Positions 32,374-47,300 of a stretch of DNA of 64,000 nucleotides are shown piece by piece. The stretch spans positions 1,157,651 through 1,221,650 of the forward strand of contig NW_019774625.1 in assembly GCF_001039355.2 (NCBI RefSeq), given 5' to 3'. The notes under the pieces are model-generated. The model did not search any database, was not told where the DNA came from, and was given only the letters and a program-made list of their open reading frames with translations. Position numbers and translations under genes: made by a program. Position 1 is the first letter of the stretch, and every line of letters starts with the position of its first letter. This DNA is from Lingula anatina (taxonomy: Eukaryota > Brachiopoda > Lingulata > Lingulida > Lingulidae).

Positions 32374-35300
32374 CTGAAACACAGCAGTCAATGTCAAAAT
32401 TGCTAATACTCAGACAAATGTAATCAGATATATGCAAAATATACCATTTATTTATCTTAGTACATGTATTTTATTATACTAAAAACAGCATATAATAAGA
32501 AATTTTATTTTGTATTGAAAAATGTGTATCTACTAGTTGTATTCTAAGTTTGATGTAACAGACCTACATACAGCAGATACAAAAATGAAGTAATTGGTTC
32601 AATTTGATGTTATATTAATTATGTTACATATTGTGCTGTTAATAACCAAGACATGGTTGGTATTTATAGTAATTGTTATCATTTGAAACAGAGTGGTGAC
32701 TGTTTCATGTGTTCAAATATAGAAATACTTGTTAAGTTGTTTGTCACTAAAACGATTCCTTTAAAAATGGAACTTATGGTATTGAGCATTGCAGGGACAT
32801 CAAGCAAGCTATTAAGGCAATACTTTCAATATTCTGAAGAGCAAACAATTACAATAAGCAAGAATAAACTATAAATAATAATAATAACAATAAAATAAAC
32901 AAAATTGAAAAGCCATTTAATACTATGTAAATACATGTTCAATGCAAAAGAGACTTGATATTAAACATTCCTATGCATGCTATAAAGACAAACTTTCATG
33001 CACAATAGATGCATATGGTCAGTTCAGACAAAGACATTTGAGACCTGGGAATTAGACCCCGATATTGCCATTAATTATCTTGATTAATGAAAATCACCCA
33101 CCCAGTGTCAAACTCTAAATCAACCATAAATGAAATATAAAATGCACTTATCCAAGTTGTATTCCATACAATTTGGTGCCCCCACTTGGATCCAATTTTC
33201 CAGACAAAACCAGTCCTCCGTGAACTGACCATACAGTAGCGAAAAGACAACAAAGCAGAGAAGGCTACTCACACAGCAGTACTAACAGACAGAGAAGAGA
33301 GGAGACCCTCATGGCTAAGGGACCTATTCCCAAAAGTGCCATACCTAGGAGTCTGTTCAGTTAGAAGTGGGCTAGTCGGGCGACTTTGCTCAGGCCCAAG
33401 TCGAGGTAAGAATGGATCATCTTCCTCTATATTTGTATAAGGGCCCCTGGATCTGAGTAAAATATACACAATGCTGTAAGCAATTTGTCCCTTTTCCTCC
33501 CAAGCTCTTTCTGCTGAACCATCTTAGAAAAAGACCAATGTCAACTAATTGTCCTTCTGCAGAATTAAGTTTTGCTTTTATATTTGTTTATATTAAGCTG
33601 ATAATCATTTAATGAAATTATAAATTTCCAAACCAAAGTTCCAGTTGAAACTCACAAAGAAAATGTCTTAAATTAACATGAATCAAGATCTTTTCAAGAA
33701 ACAGATTAATTGTTGAATCACTGTTTGATTTATAAACAATACGAACAGTTTTGTAATGAGCCAGACAAAAGGACAATAGTTACAATTAGTGAAAATCTAA
33801 GATGGTTCCCCAATTGATCAATCCTGGGCTCATCTGCATGCTAGTGTGGTTAGTTGGTTGGCCTACTTAAAAAGTAAAAAAATTAATATTTAGTGGTTTA
33901 CAAATTTCTTTCAGTGAAAGGGTCACTTTTTCACATGCTATGTACAGAAGACTGAGGGAAGTCTTTCAGATATAATCCCATTTTCAAATCTCTGATTTCT
34001 CTAAAAAAAATCCCTTTCATAGGGAATTCGGAGACATCTTTGAATAAAACCAGTTCATTCTCTTTGTTCCATATTCTGTATTTTGCCAAAAACCTTGAAA
34101 CAAAACTCAAAAACATGCACAAGCACATATTATGTGAAACTAGTGACACCTATCATGCAACTGCTACAATGCCTATCATGCTGCCATACATACAAATACA
34201 CATATGTGTACATATACATAGCTATGTCTACAGCACAAAGTACCTATAATATTTCACTGGAGTTTGGTCGGAGTCTTGATCGATGTTAGGAAGGAATGGA
34301 TCATCTTCATCAATGGAGGAATAACGCCCTTTCCTTTTTAATCTGAAATATTCACTCAATACCTCAACTTTTCTTGTCTCCAAAGCAAAATGGTCCATTT
34401 GATAACTATGTTGCCTTGCTGGTTCCCATTTAGAGAAATAAAACTAGCTAGCCATAATCATGAGTGGCAGGTCCAAAATCAACCCTACATTCAATCAAAT
34501 ATGCAAAGAAAGGCTCATTTATAAATGCTCTCATTCAAACAAGCATACATAGGGTATCTGGAACACATCAAATTGTTGAACATGCCAATCAAAAATAAAT
34601 ATTACAGTTTCTTGAGCAAGTACTAATTAATGTGTATTTGAATTCTTTCAAGTCATTTTAAATACCCTACACATATATTGAAATAGGGACACCCTCCAGT
34701 ATTAAATGTAGTATAAAAATCACTTTTCTCACTAGCATTATTCACAGTTATAGTTTTACAGAGAACAACTGTTTAAGTTAAAGAGGACATTTGAAATCTA
34801 TATTTACTGTCATCTTTTAAGACATCCATTTAAACAACTTAACACATGGTAAAAATGTATTAGTATACATATTAAATTAAAACTAAAAGAATCACCTCTT
34901 TCCCCAATGCCTCCAGGCTCTTGAGTTGAACACAATTACAAATGCTAGCAGGAATCCAGTCACTGCAGCTGATAACAGCATGAATGCTAGACCATCACTG
35001 AAATAAGGAAAAATTAAATGGGAAACTTCCTCCTGCTCGGTTTATACTTATACTTTAAATTACTCTTATTTTTAATATTTTTTGCAATATGAAGCATCCA
35101 TATCTTTTTTTTTATTATTACTAAACTATCTCAACAGGTAATTCAAATGTATGATTAGACTAAAAATTTTATTAAAAAAATCATCCATCATTATCATCTG
35201 AGATTAGTTGGAAATTAATAAGTGCATGCAAACTATCCCTGCCTAACGTTCCTTTGCCTTCACTTTTGGAAGGAAAAGATCAAAATATGAGAAACGATTC

Positions 35301-38300
35301 TCTTCTCATGGATAAATCTCTTCTTTAATCCATTTACTTACAGGCCTTTATAACACATCCCTTTCAGTGCAGACACATAGTCGTTGTGTATTGGAGTGCA
35401 GTCCACCATTGACTGGAGGTTTTCCAGATCACCAACCAGCTTCTTCAGGTCCTGTCTTATTGGATTGGAATACTGGTCAATCTGCAATGAAGGCAGGTTC
35501 CATATGTGTATTAATAAGGATATAACATATAACCAAGAAATGTATACATTCTTGATGTTTCTCATGTTGAGATAAATGTGTGTTATCTAAAGGCAAAGAA
35601 ACATGATCCTCAATGTTGAAGACATAACACTGACATTTTTTGCATAAATGCATTTGAAAAACAAGACTGTCAAAATACAACAACTTTCTATAAAAACATT
35701 TTTCGCAGAAATTATGAGTAATCATGTCATATATTTTGCAGAATAAAAACAACTGCAGACACGAGTGAACACATCACAGGACTGAGAGGCAATTCTCACC
35801 CCATTACTTCTTTTAAAAAAAAAAGAAAAAAAAAAACAAGTGATCTGTGCTTTAGTGCTGTCAACTTACTTGATACTGTTCAAAGAAAGGTGAAGCCAAC
35901 CAAACAATGTCTGTCAGCGAAGAATTGATTTTGCTCACACTAGCTGAAGCACTCTGTAGATCCTGATAAATATGGTGAAATTACAAAAGGAAAAATAAAA
36001 TAAAAGGATACTTCAGGTATGAGAAAAAAAAGAAGGCAGAGTCAATGCACACCAAACGGATTGAAAAAATCCTGCCAATTGCAGACAACAAATGAGAGCT
36101 CAATTACAAAAAGTCATTATCAGGTCATGGTTGAGATTACAGAATTGTCTACTAATTAAAAATTTACTTTGGTGTCTAAATAGGAGACTTCTCAAACAAG
36201 TCCACAGAACGGAAAGTCATTGGCTGATGAAGCCATCACGAAAAAAAGTCCCAGTGGAAAATGTATCTAGAGAACAACACTGATATGGTTCTGTAAGCAA
36301 ATTTGTATGGTATGAGTCTTTTTTGTAAAAGTATCTTCCATAGTCTTTACATATCCTCTCCCATATTAAAAATATATGACTTCTGCTCTGACAAGTTTTT
36401 TTCAAATTCTTTTTTGCAATACATACTAGCTGCACTAGTGAGATGTGGTAATCAAATATTTCCTGAAATAGTACATGCAATATCACAGTTTTTAAACAGT
36501 TAAAATGTTAATTATCATGCAATGTTATATGAATATATCCAATACATACTGGAAAAATTGAACAAAAACAAATTCCTACTATTTTTTCTATATACTTGAC
36601 ACTGGGCTATTTAGTACTGTATTCAAGTAAACAAATAGGGAATTTTCTATTGTTGCACATTACATGATTGTATACTCCAACCAACAGTCCTGTTTAATTC
36701 TCACATAAAAAATAAAATTCAGGAAATTCTAAAAGAAAAATTGCTTAAATTTCCTTTAAGGATAAAAGTTGTCGCCAAAAACGATCAGTATTATCAAAAA
36801 TCTATCTCCAAATGGTAATACATATTTGGTATCATGCATACATCACATTGCTCAATGACTGAAATGCCCCTGATATCAGCTATAGTCTGGCTATTTACCA
36901 GTGCTCCAGGCAGATCTATTAGCAATGTGTGGATAATTTCCCACAGGGCCCTCCCGCAACTTTAAAAAGGATCGATCAAAATGCCCCCAAACCCCTTATC
37001 ATGTTATAATCTACACATGCCTCCTATCAATATTGGCTGTGAGGATCTCGGTATGAAGAGCAGTGTTATACCCTCCACCCTTGATATTTATTCATTATTT
37101 TGTATTGAAAATTGTATTATACCTAAACTTATACTAACTAGAAATCTAGTTGTAATTGATTCCCATCAAATAAATACACTAAATATAATAACAAAGAGCA
37201 AATGTTGTATTCCTTTCACTGCCACAGATTTCAGCAAGCTAGATCAACATCCTGTGACAGCACATGAATGCAAAATAACAGGTATTATAACATCCTTTGG
37301 GTTTTTTCAAAAGATTCTTGCCAATACGTGCAGCATAAAACCCACGTCTAATATTGAACAGTTTCAATGACTAAATGTATCCACTTTTTCCTGGTAAGAG
37401 TTGATCTGTGTACTTACGTCTCTGAAAGGATTATCTGACAGTGATGTACAATTGGTAATGTAGTAATGGACTACAGCTGAAATAAAAACAAACAAATCAT
37501 CAGTCCATTATAACAAATAGATACAAAAGGTTCAACCAAGATACTAAGCCTAAACTACAAGTGGAAGTCACTGTGGGAATCTTCATTCAGTAAAAGCTAA
37601 TGCATTTGATGTTTGTATTAAAAATGCACTAAATACTAAACATTTTTCTTTCTTTTTCCCTGCCATCAGAAATGAGTTTTTCTACCAAATATAACATTAC
37701 TAAAAGCATGTCCATTAGTTATCTCTTCCATTTTCTTAGACAATCCGAATTCATCTCACCATTTCTGCATGAAAAATAAATTTTTTGTTTGTCTACATAT
37801 GGACCATCCATAAAACACATTCTATACATGGTTGAGCTTTACCTTGGTCTACAAAGCCAGATTTTTTAGCTTCTTCAGAAACAAACTGATCTGGATCTAC
37901 ACAGAGGTCACCTGCTCCCTGGTGAATACAAACAAAAAGCATCAAGTTTTCAGCTTTTCAAGGGGATTCACAACCACTAATCTTCAGACTAACAAGTCCA
38001 CGAATCAAATATGGCCAACCAACTTGAAAGCTTGCCATGAAATTCTCTAACAGACAGTGAAAAATTCCCCATGGGGATTACATATGCAGGCTTGCAAGTG
38101 GGTCGGCCATATTTGATCTGTGGACTAGTTAGACTGCAGATCAACTAGTTGTGAATGCTCTTTAAGCCACAATGTCTGTCATTACCAATTTTTTTTAAAT
38201 CAACCTTGAAATAAGATAAAAGAAAGAGATCCATTACATTTCTGTTTGTGTAAATATCAAGTTTTTTTTTCAATGGTGCTACTCAATTTTAATTGAAACA

Positions 38301-41300
38301 TGTCCTTTGGTGCATCTGGTTTTAACTGGCTTGTCTAGCATGCAAAGCAATATTGAACTATCTGAATAGGATTCTCTGTGCAACATAACTTACCACAGAC
38401 ACTCCAAGATAGACTCCGGCAGTGAGCCATGATATGATCAGGTTAAACACAACAAATGCTGTACAGCTGGAAAGGAATAAAACGAGGACCTTTTATTGTT
38501 GAAGATGTTTAAAAGTTTAAAATACAGTGTTATATTACAGCTAAATAAAATAGTGTTTAGACTCCTGATGTAAAAATATACAACACAAAGTATCTAACTT
38601 TTGTGTTGCTAACTTTGAAGACTTCAGAATTTCCTACCCTTTTCACCAATATACAACTTGACAAATCTTTGTCCTAGGCAGAACTTGATTAAACTCCTTT
38701 CAATATTTTAGCATTTGATAAATTGCATCGCTCTTTCTCATAACAATACAATATCACTGTTAACAGTAATTATGTCTTTAAACATTACAACAAACAAGTA
38801 AGGTAGGGTGCTTAGCTGGCAGCTGGGGTAGTGCAAGCGATTTTTTTTTTTGCTTAACCAAATCACCAATTTTTTGTCAATTTGTTATCAAAGTGGTTAT
38901 AATTTGACTAAAGCAAGTCCAGTCGGGCACTTTTCTTTAGCCAATTTAAGTCAGTTCTAGCATTCGGCTAAATTGGCAAATGTTAGTGCTACCCCTGGGT
39001 AGCATTTACCTTTCTTAATAAAATATTTTTTGTGCTTTGGGAGTGTCCAACTACAGCCCCCCCCCCCCAGGCATATTTCACACTGTAAGTGTGTTAATTT
39101 ATTTTTCATTTAACTTGTTTATCTAATTTTTTATATCAAAACACCTTATTAAGCTTTTCATAATAAATATCATAAACCACCAGCTTGTCTCTACTTGACC
39201 CTCTTTTTACCTCTAATGAGTATACACTGGACAGGGAAGTAATAAATAAAAATAAAATTTCAATAAATATCAAAAAGAGTAACTTTTACTGGTAACTGTG
39301 ATATATATTAACTAGAAACCCACAGAGCATTCTTGACAAATATTTTGAAAAAAAATTCACAACTGGATATCAATAATCAAAAATATCTAACATCTGATCA
39401 CAATGAGATAACATGCATATCAAGTTTATGCCTAAGTTGTAAGAGCTTGAGCATTTAATAAGATTCTTTCTCTATTTCTCTATTATCTGATTCTGCTAGC
39501 ATTAGGCCTACAGCAATCTACCCTTCATCCCTTATGTTCATGAACTTAAAGCAATATGTTGCAGTTTGCAAATCCTGTTACAACTTGTAGGTTAAATATA
39601 TGAATTCCCATAGGTGACTTCTTACAATGCACAACTCTGCAGCAACCAAAACCAATCAATACAGACATTTTCATAGTCGTGCTTTTACAGTTCCGTTCAC
39701 TTTAAAATACTGCTGCAAATCCAGCATCACATTCCTATTTACAATTTCTGTTTAAATTTCATGTAACATACAGAAGACAGCATATTTTATTTAATATTTT
39801 AATATATAAACTTTTTGTGCTTTAAAACAGACTGAAATCCCAGTCTCAAAATATATCACACAATATAAACATCACACAGGCAACATATTTTCACTCTTAG
39901 TGAACATGAGAGGGTTAATGTAGATGACAGTTATCTGAATGTATCACTATGATCCTTTTCCAAGATAACGGGTAACCCTTCTACATAACCATGAGTTCTG
40001 GCAGTGTTATCCGAATAAAATGCCTTCCACAGCCCCTTTATCAAACAAAAGCCCAATTACATCTAATTATGGATAACTCATTAACAGGTAATTTTACCAA
40101 GGTGGGAGGAGTCAGTCTACTGCAGATTCAAGCACAGAACTAATGACTAATTATAAAAGGCATAATTGCATGCTTCTTTCAAGCAAGAGTGGAGATAAGA
40201 TGGGACGGTACATGTTACTAAGAAGCAAGTTCTGATATAATGTGGCACATGCTCACAAGTCTGTTATCTCACATTGATTGCATTAATCACATTTGTACAT
40301 GACAGTCACACAATACTACATTTTGACAGCCACATATTTCATGTATATGCGTACAAAAAAACTGTGGGCTGTTTGCTTAAAGATGATTTGTCAGTCCCAT
40401 CCATATGAAGGTTTGTTTTCATATGTACAGTCACCAGAAAAAATTGCAGAAAAAAATACAATGCAGTTAATATTTCTAACTGTGCCTGAAGTCAATTTCA
40501 AAACCACAACATAACTCTGTTGTCACTTGCCCTGTCTTCGTAACTGTGTGCTAATTATTTTAAGCAATCGTGAGTTTTACAGCAAGCAATTAATCTAGGA
40601 AATTGTTACTTACACCATCAACAAAGCCTTGGACTCAGTCATGACAGCTATCAGCAGGAGAAGACATATCAAGAGTTCAAAACTAAGTACTACAATGGTG
40701 GCCAACCACCTGAAAAGAATAAAGTAAAATAACATCTAGACATTTTCATATAAGTGAATTCACAAGTACACATGCAAGCAAGTACACGTGTGTGGACACA
40801 AACGCACAAATGTACTGTACACAGTTTCATATTAATATCAATTTTGTAATTTAAATTCAAGTAACATGAGTCTGTATCCTACCCAAAGGTCTCCTCTAAT
40901 GTCCAACTTTGTTCTTAGTGGTTAGAAATATGAGGAAATCCTCCAAAAGTCAATGAACACAACTTTAACATGAGATGCAACAGGAAACGGAAAAATCTTA
41001 GACCATCCCAGTTCCTTCAATTTAATATAATTGGCTGATTAAACTTTTAAAGACAGCAGAAGCTCTTAAAGATTTCAATCTTAAAACAATGTATGCTTCA
41101 TTATTTTTGTAAATATCCAGGGAGTTCCTTTGCAACATTTTTTGCATTTTCTCTGTCTTCAACTTTTTACCTTACCCCTAGGAATTTAAATTGATTGCAG
41201 CTTCTCATAACCTATTAAATTACTGCTGAAGCAAGTTATACCCAAGTGTTGAACAGGCACAATACATTTGAATAGAAAATGAAAACCTGTTGATAAAACA

Positions 41301-44300
41301 TTACCAATTTCAAAATTTATAATGGTACATACATATGTTACAACAATGTTCAATTTTTTTAAGCATAATACATAACTTTTACCTAGAAAAATACCTAAAC
41401 AACAACAGTGAGAACTCTAAGAAAAGAGCATTCATTTATAAACCATGTGATTCCACAAACCCCTTGAAATCACCTACCAAAATTCAAAATTCCACCCATC
41501 AAGGTAATTTTACTTCTCACTCACCTGTAACCTTCATACTGTTTTATATCCTCCAGAATCTTTCTTATTTGTGACGTGTCAGCATCTTTGTGGATTTCTG
41601 AGGCATATTTCATGATGTTCCGTCCCTGTTGAACCATGGCTTGGAGGTCCTTGTCCAGCATCAGGCCGATGGTGGCATTAGGAACAGGAGACTTTTTGAA
41701 CAGGGCATCAAAACCATTCACTCCAACAACTATACTGTTATTAATGGTTGTCCCCATGTCCCCAACCTGAGGATGAGAGAGAAGTTATGCATTATGATTT
41801 TACTCTGACTAACATTGCAAATAAATCACACAACATATAATTGCCACAGGATATATCAAATTTAAATACATAAAAGTAATGAATGAATTCAATATGTTGA
41901 AGCAAATACTGGCAGAAAGAACAAATTAAAATCTAAGTATGATACATTTGGGTGTAGGGGACATTTTCTTTTGTTTATAGTCCCATTATTACTGCTACAG
42001 AAAGTCAAAAAGTGTCTTTAAGTTAATGTCTTAATGTATGTCATCTAAAATCAAATGTCTTTCTACTTAAATGTTTATGTTTCTGAATATTCATATACAG
42101 TTCTTCAATGTAGAAGCATAAACAGTTCTGCTTCAATGATCAAGATTCATTCATGCCTGCACTAAGGTCATGACTGATTACTTCGATTTCTCATATCTTT
42201 GACCTTGTGACCACAATCTGTCTCCAGATCAATAAACCTACAATGAATTGAGACGTTCAATAAGAGTGGGTAGACCACACACTGACTGAATGCCTCAAAT
42301 CATTGCAGAAAACAGTGAGGAAAATCTAGGGCTCACACAATAGCTTAAACAGCCCCAGACAATATTTGAAGCTGTATATCTGTACAGAAGACTGCTTGTG
42401 TAAAGTAGTGTTTTTTTTTTCAGAATGTTCTATATGTTCACTATTTGTAAAATTAAGATAAAAAGATAGAAAATGAAGCAAAAAAAATAAAAAATAAAAA
42501 TCAAAGGGCTGAATGGAAACCTCCCCATCATTTCAACAGAAGCTGTATAAAATGTATCTTGAGGCAATCTGACAAAATCGCTTCCAATATCTTTCTTCTA
42601 GCACCACAAGCATCTGTTCTTGAATAACACCAAACTCTATTGATCTCTTAACATGTAAGTGCATATTACAGATGGACGAAAAAGTAATTTGAACTGATAA
42701 CTCCCCAAGATACTTTCAAAAGTTTCAATTCTAAAAAGAAAAAAATTAAGAAGAGACTGGCATCATTCAGTTCCTTCTTTCAGACTTGCTTTTTTCGCCA
42801 TGTTATTGGTGTATCACATATGGAAGGATGTAATACTTTCCCAAGGACCAATTCTTTGTTTTCAATTTATTTTCTAACTCAAAAATGCTGGCATAATATC
42901 TTATTCACAGAAAGAGTGACAGTTAAAACAACTTCTAGGAAAAACAAGCTGAAGATAATTTTGCACACTTTTAATTCACTTTATTGTACTTGAAACATCA
43001 TACTCTGTACCATAGCAGAACATTTCCTTCTGACCAACAAAAGAGGGAAAAAAAGAGATTTTAGTTGAAAGAGGTACCATCAGAGCTGATGACTGTAAAG
43101 GGATTTCTATCAGACACACTGCCAGTAAAAGGTTAAATGAACACATGCATGTAGAGGCAATTTAACTTCCATAGGTCATAGCTGTATCACAAACACACCA
43201 GTCTGCCAGATAACTACTAGCACTCTGCCAAAGAGTTCAATTATTGAGAAACTGCTGTATGATAAATATGCTGTATGATTTCATTCATGTCTTTGACCAT
43301 AGCAGCTTTCTCTGAATACCTCCACTATTTCTCTGCCAGTCCGATGATACCTCATCAAATATGTTGTATGTAAACATTAAAAGCACTCCTATATCTTACC
43401 TGTCTCATTAAAAAAAAAAAACAGCAGAATTACAAAAGTCAGAATAAAAACTGGCTTGGATCAATTGCATGCAACATACCAGTAACATAACCAGTGATAT
43501 AACTCACCACATCGTTAGCACTGTCTATGGTTTCTGCAGCTGAAGAACCTGCCAGCCGCACCTGTAGTACACCCTTGTTGAACTTTTCATTGCCAAACAA
43601 ACCACTGGCAAGTACACCACTGAAACAAAACAAAAGACATGGTGAAAATATGCCCTGCCCTTTTACTGATATTTATATGAAAATAAATAAATAAATATTT
43701 CTGTACAGATTTTTTATCTTATGTAGATTTTTTATCTTATGTAAAAATATGTTCTTCTTTTTCAACTGACATGAACAATTTCACGTTTTTTTTTTTTTTT
43801 TTTGCCTTGAGGCATGAAAAGACAAAATAAAAGTAAAAATAAAATGGGATTAATGAGTGCCATTATATGCCTATACACTGTTGGTATCACAAACTGTATC
43901 AAATTAGGATTATGTATCTTCCAAAAATAAAACTGCTGTATGGTACAATTTATGTAAGCCAAGAGGTCACCAACTATCAATAAAGCATGAGAATGACATG
44001 TGAATTGTTACAAAACAGCAGTGCACTTGACCTCAGTTTATATTCATAGCCACAATGTATCTGTGAGGCACATAACAGGGAAGAGTTGTACCATGCATGT
44101 AAACCCTAATGGACTGCCTGTACTAAATTACAAGAGACTGACTACTGATCAAGTTGAAATTCCATTGAGTTCAATAACATTTAATCAATTTCTCAGAGCA
44201 GTTAAGAACTGAACTGAACTGTCTTTGGGTATATAATATTATATCACAGGACAACCAAATATAGGTAGTATTAACGCATCCAAGATTTGAATGTCTGGTG

Positions 44301-47300
44301 TTATATCTACTGAGAAAGAGACACCACTGAGTATTGTTGGACTATCAAATCCCATCATAAATGAGACTGGTTGTCTGGTGGCACAGTTAAGCCTTTGAAC
44401 AGCTTGTCTGAATGTGGCTTCAGACCCAACTTTTATCTATAGTCTTTGCACTGGGATAAACTACAAAGCCAGGTTCCCATGTTATTTAAATGTGTTGGTG
44501 GTCCACGGGCACCTAGCTTTTATATTCTCGTGGCTTTGAGGCATACACTGTGCTCTGTACACACCCACTTTTCAATTTAAAGAAAGCAATCAGTTGATCC
44601 AATGCGTCTATTCCTTGCCATTCAAATACAATAGTAGTTAGATCACAAAGCCGACTCAATATTGGCATACAAGCAGGGCTTGGCATCAAAACAAAATGTT
44701 CAAGGGGTACTAAGCCAACTGTCAGAGCAGCGTAACAGCAATTTAAGCCTTTTAAGCAATGCACTACGAGCTTTTAGATGATGATAACGAAATTATGCCA
44801 TCTATGAAAAGATAATTGCGCAATGCATTACCATTAAAAGATTAGAAAGATGGATAAGCTGAGAAAAGTTATGTGAATTCCCTTCTCCTCCTCCAGCTCA
44901 TCAGGCAAACCTATCTCAGGAAAGCTCACTATAATAACTTCACAATTGAAAGAAAATTGATACATCTTCTGTCTAGCCAGGTTTCAGATATGTCTGACTA
45001 AGAGTTACATCTACTTTTCATGAATGTAGAAAATTTCTAAACCTTGACTGGGGTAGCAATTTTTTTTCGCTTAGCCAAATCACCACATTTTTGTCAATTT
45101 GTCATTAAAATGGTTATAATTTGGCTAAAACGTTAAATCGAGCCTTTCTTTAGCCAATTAAAGTCAGTTTTAGCATTTGGCTAAATTGGCAAGTGTTAGC
45201 TGTACCCCAATAAGTATTAAAGATCTTAAGGTTTTGAATTTTTTTCGTATTAAACAAAATAAAATTATAACAATTAAGAAAACTTAACACATATTTCTCA
45301 AATAGCAGATTCAAATCTCATGTACAGAAACGGCAGTTTATTGATTTCTGTAACTGCAGTCCATATAGCAAGTCTTTCCCTTTGCAAGGTTAAACCCTAA
45401 ACCTTATAAATTAATCATATCAGATTCATCTAATATGGATAACATTTTAACAGTTTATACTTCAAAGGAAGCATTAAAACAAGCATAGAAAGTGACCTAA
45501 CTTTTGATCATTTGATTCAATCAATAAAGTAACAGAGTGACGCAGCTTGTACACTAACTGTATACTAACTCTGTGCATTATCCCTGCAAGTTATGAAAAC
45601 AATGTCTCCTTTGCTTTTGTGGGGTGTGTCAACAATGCTTGCTTTGTCTCTATTGAAATCCCTATTCGCAGATCAAACAGTCGTATCCAGGACTCAGGGA
45701 GAAGGAATACCTCGATTTCCATTGCACTTTATAAAACACATAAGTACTAGTACAGTAATTCTATATACAACAACCTGTTCAATCATCTCACAAATTCTTC
45801 TTGAATATATATATATATATAAACAGAAACTCAAGGCTATCCTAAACAATGTAAACATACAACAATAAAATGTTAAACCCTGTACTTACCATGTTAGAAG
45901 AGTAATTATGGCTATGGTCCACTTTAAACAGGGGGTGTTCTTCCTTCTCGGAGAAGCAGCATTCTTGTTACAGCAACTTGAACATCGACAGCAACAGTAA
46001 ATTGAGAATATGAAGAGCACCAGTAACAGTAGCAACACCGGGAGAGCAGCTGCAAAACCCAGGGACTGAAATAAGAAAGAAACAACCTCTAAATTGATGT
46101 TGGAATATATATTACAGTACGTGAAATATATAAATATATACTCTCTGTTCTTTTAGAAACAGGGTGTTGCTGATCTTGTTTTTTTCCTATTTAAACTTCA
46201 CATGCAAATTACAAATACAAACTCCCCTTTTTTCTAAGTTAAAATTTATTTAATCTAGTATGTTAAACCTCCAATCACCACAACCACCTATTCAAAGAGA
46301 CCATTCCCAGAGACTATCATACCAACTTTGGATTGATCCATCTCCAAGGGGATTCTCACTAAATTGCTTTCAACTTAAACAGCTTAAATGTCTGTCTTGC
46401 CTACTAAAGCTGTTAGGGGGTAATTAACTACCGTAGGCCAAGTGTGCATGAAAGTTAATTACCCTCCTAGCTGATTCGGTAGGCGTGACATCCACTTAAG
46501 TTGATAACAATTTAGCGTAAATCCCATGGAGTTAGATCGATCCTGTTGGATCGATCTAGGCATGGGAACCCAGTCAAAGAAAGGTCTACTTTTGAGTCAG
46601 ACCAATTTGTAAATGTTCACAATGGCAGAGTGATAGTACTCAAGTCAACCCCCAATGCACATCCTCAATAGAAAATGGTGAAAACAACCACTGCATTTAG
46701 CTGGGTTACCAAAACTTCACATCTGGTTTTCTAAAAGTACTGTCAACAAAAAATTCTTTGTTGCTTCTTACTCTATTTTTCAAAACATATTTTATCCACC
46801 TCCTGGACCATGAATATACATGTGTCAAATATCCAATGTGCTGAGTTTAACCACATGATAACTTTTTTACTCAATACATCATACATAAAAAGACCATTAC
46901 TAATTCACCACACTACACACTTCTTAATGTCTTACATGGTAAGTGAAGATTAAGTTTATAATCAGTGCTATGAGAAAACGGAAGCTACCCAAAATGAGAT
47001 GACACCTGGTATTACACTTTAACTTTATTATTACTATGTACATGTATTTAAACTTAAGTATATTATAATTAGTAGTGTAGAGAGCCTATAAATGTACACT
47101 CATTTCATGTGCTCAAATAATAATAATTATTATTATTATTATTATTATTATTATTGTTATTATTAACCTTTACACATATTCTCAAAGATTTTTCAGCTAC
47201 AAAAACAACAGAATTTATTTCACTCATGATATGAAGCACTTTTATTATTATTATTTTTTAAATTTTTACTATCATTCTCTTTTTTCAGCTGATTTTCCTG

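Noticed and set aside
36981-37370. 129-codon plus-strand frame antisense to TTYH introns
   Set aside because: Low-complexity, hydrophobic and unrelated to any family I know; typical random open frame in AT-rich intron.
40614-40616. Alternative TTYH exon 5 donor at ATG|GTGTAAG
   Set aside because: Using GT|GTAAGT two bases downstream restores phase with exon 6 (MVCTAFVVFN) and is a better consensus, so it was preferred.
44513-44764. 83-codon minus-strand frame with a vaguely retroelement-like look
   Set aside because: I could not match any reverse transcriptase or transposase block, so I do not call a mobile element here.
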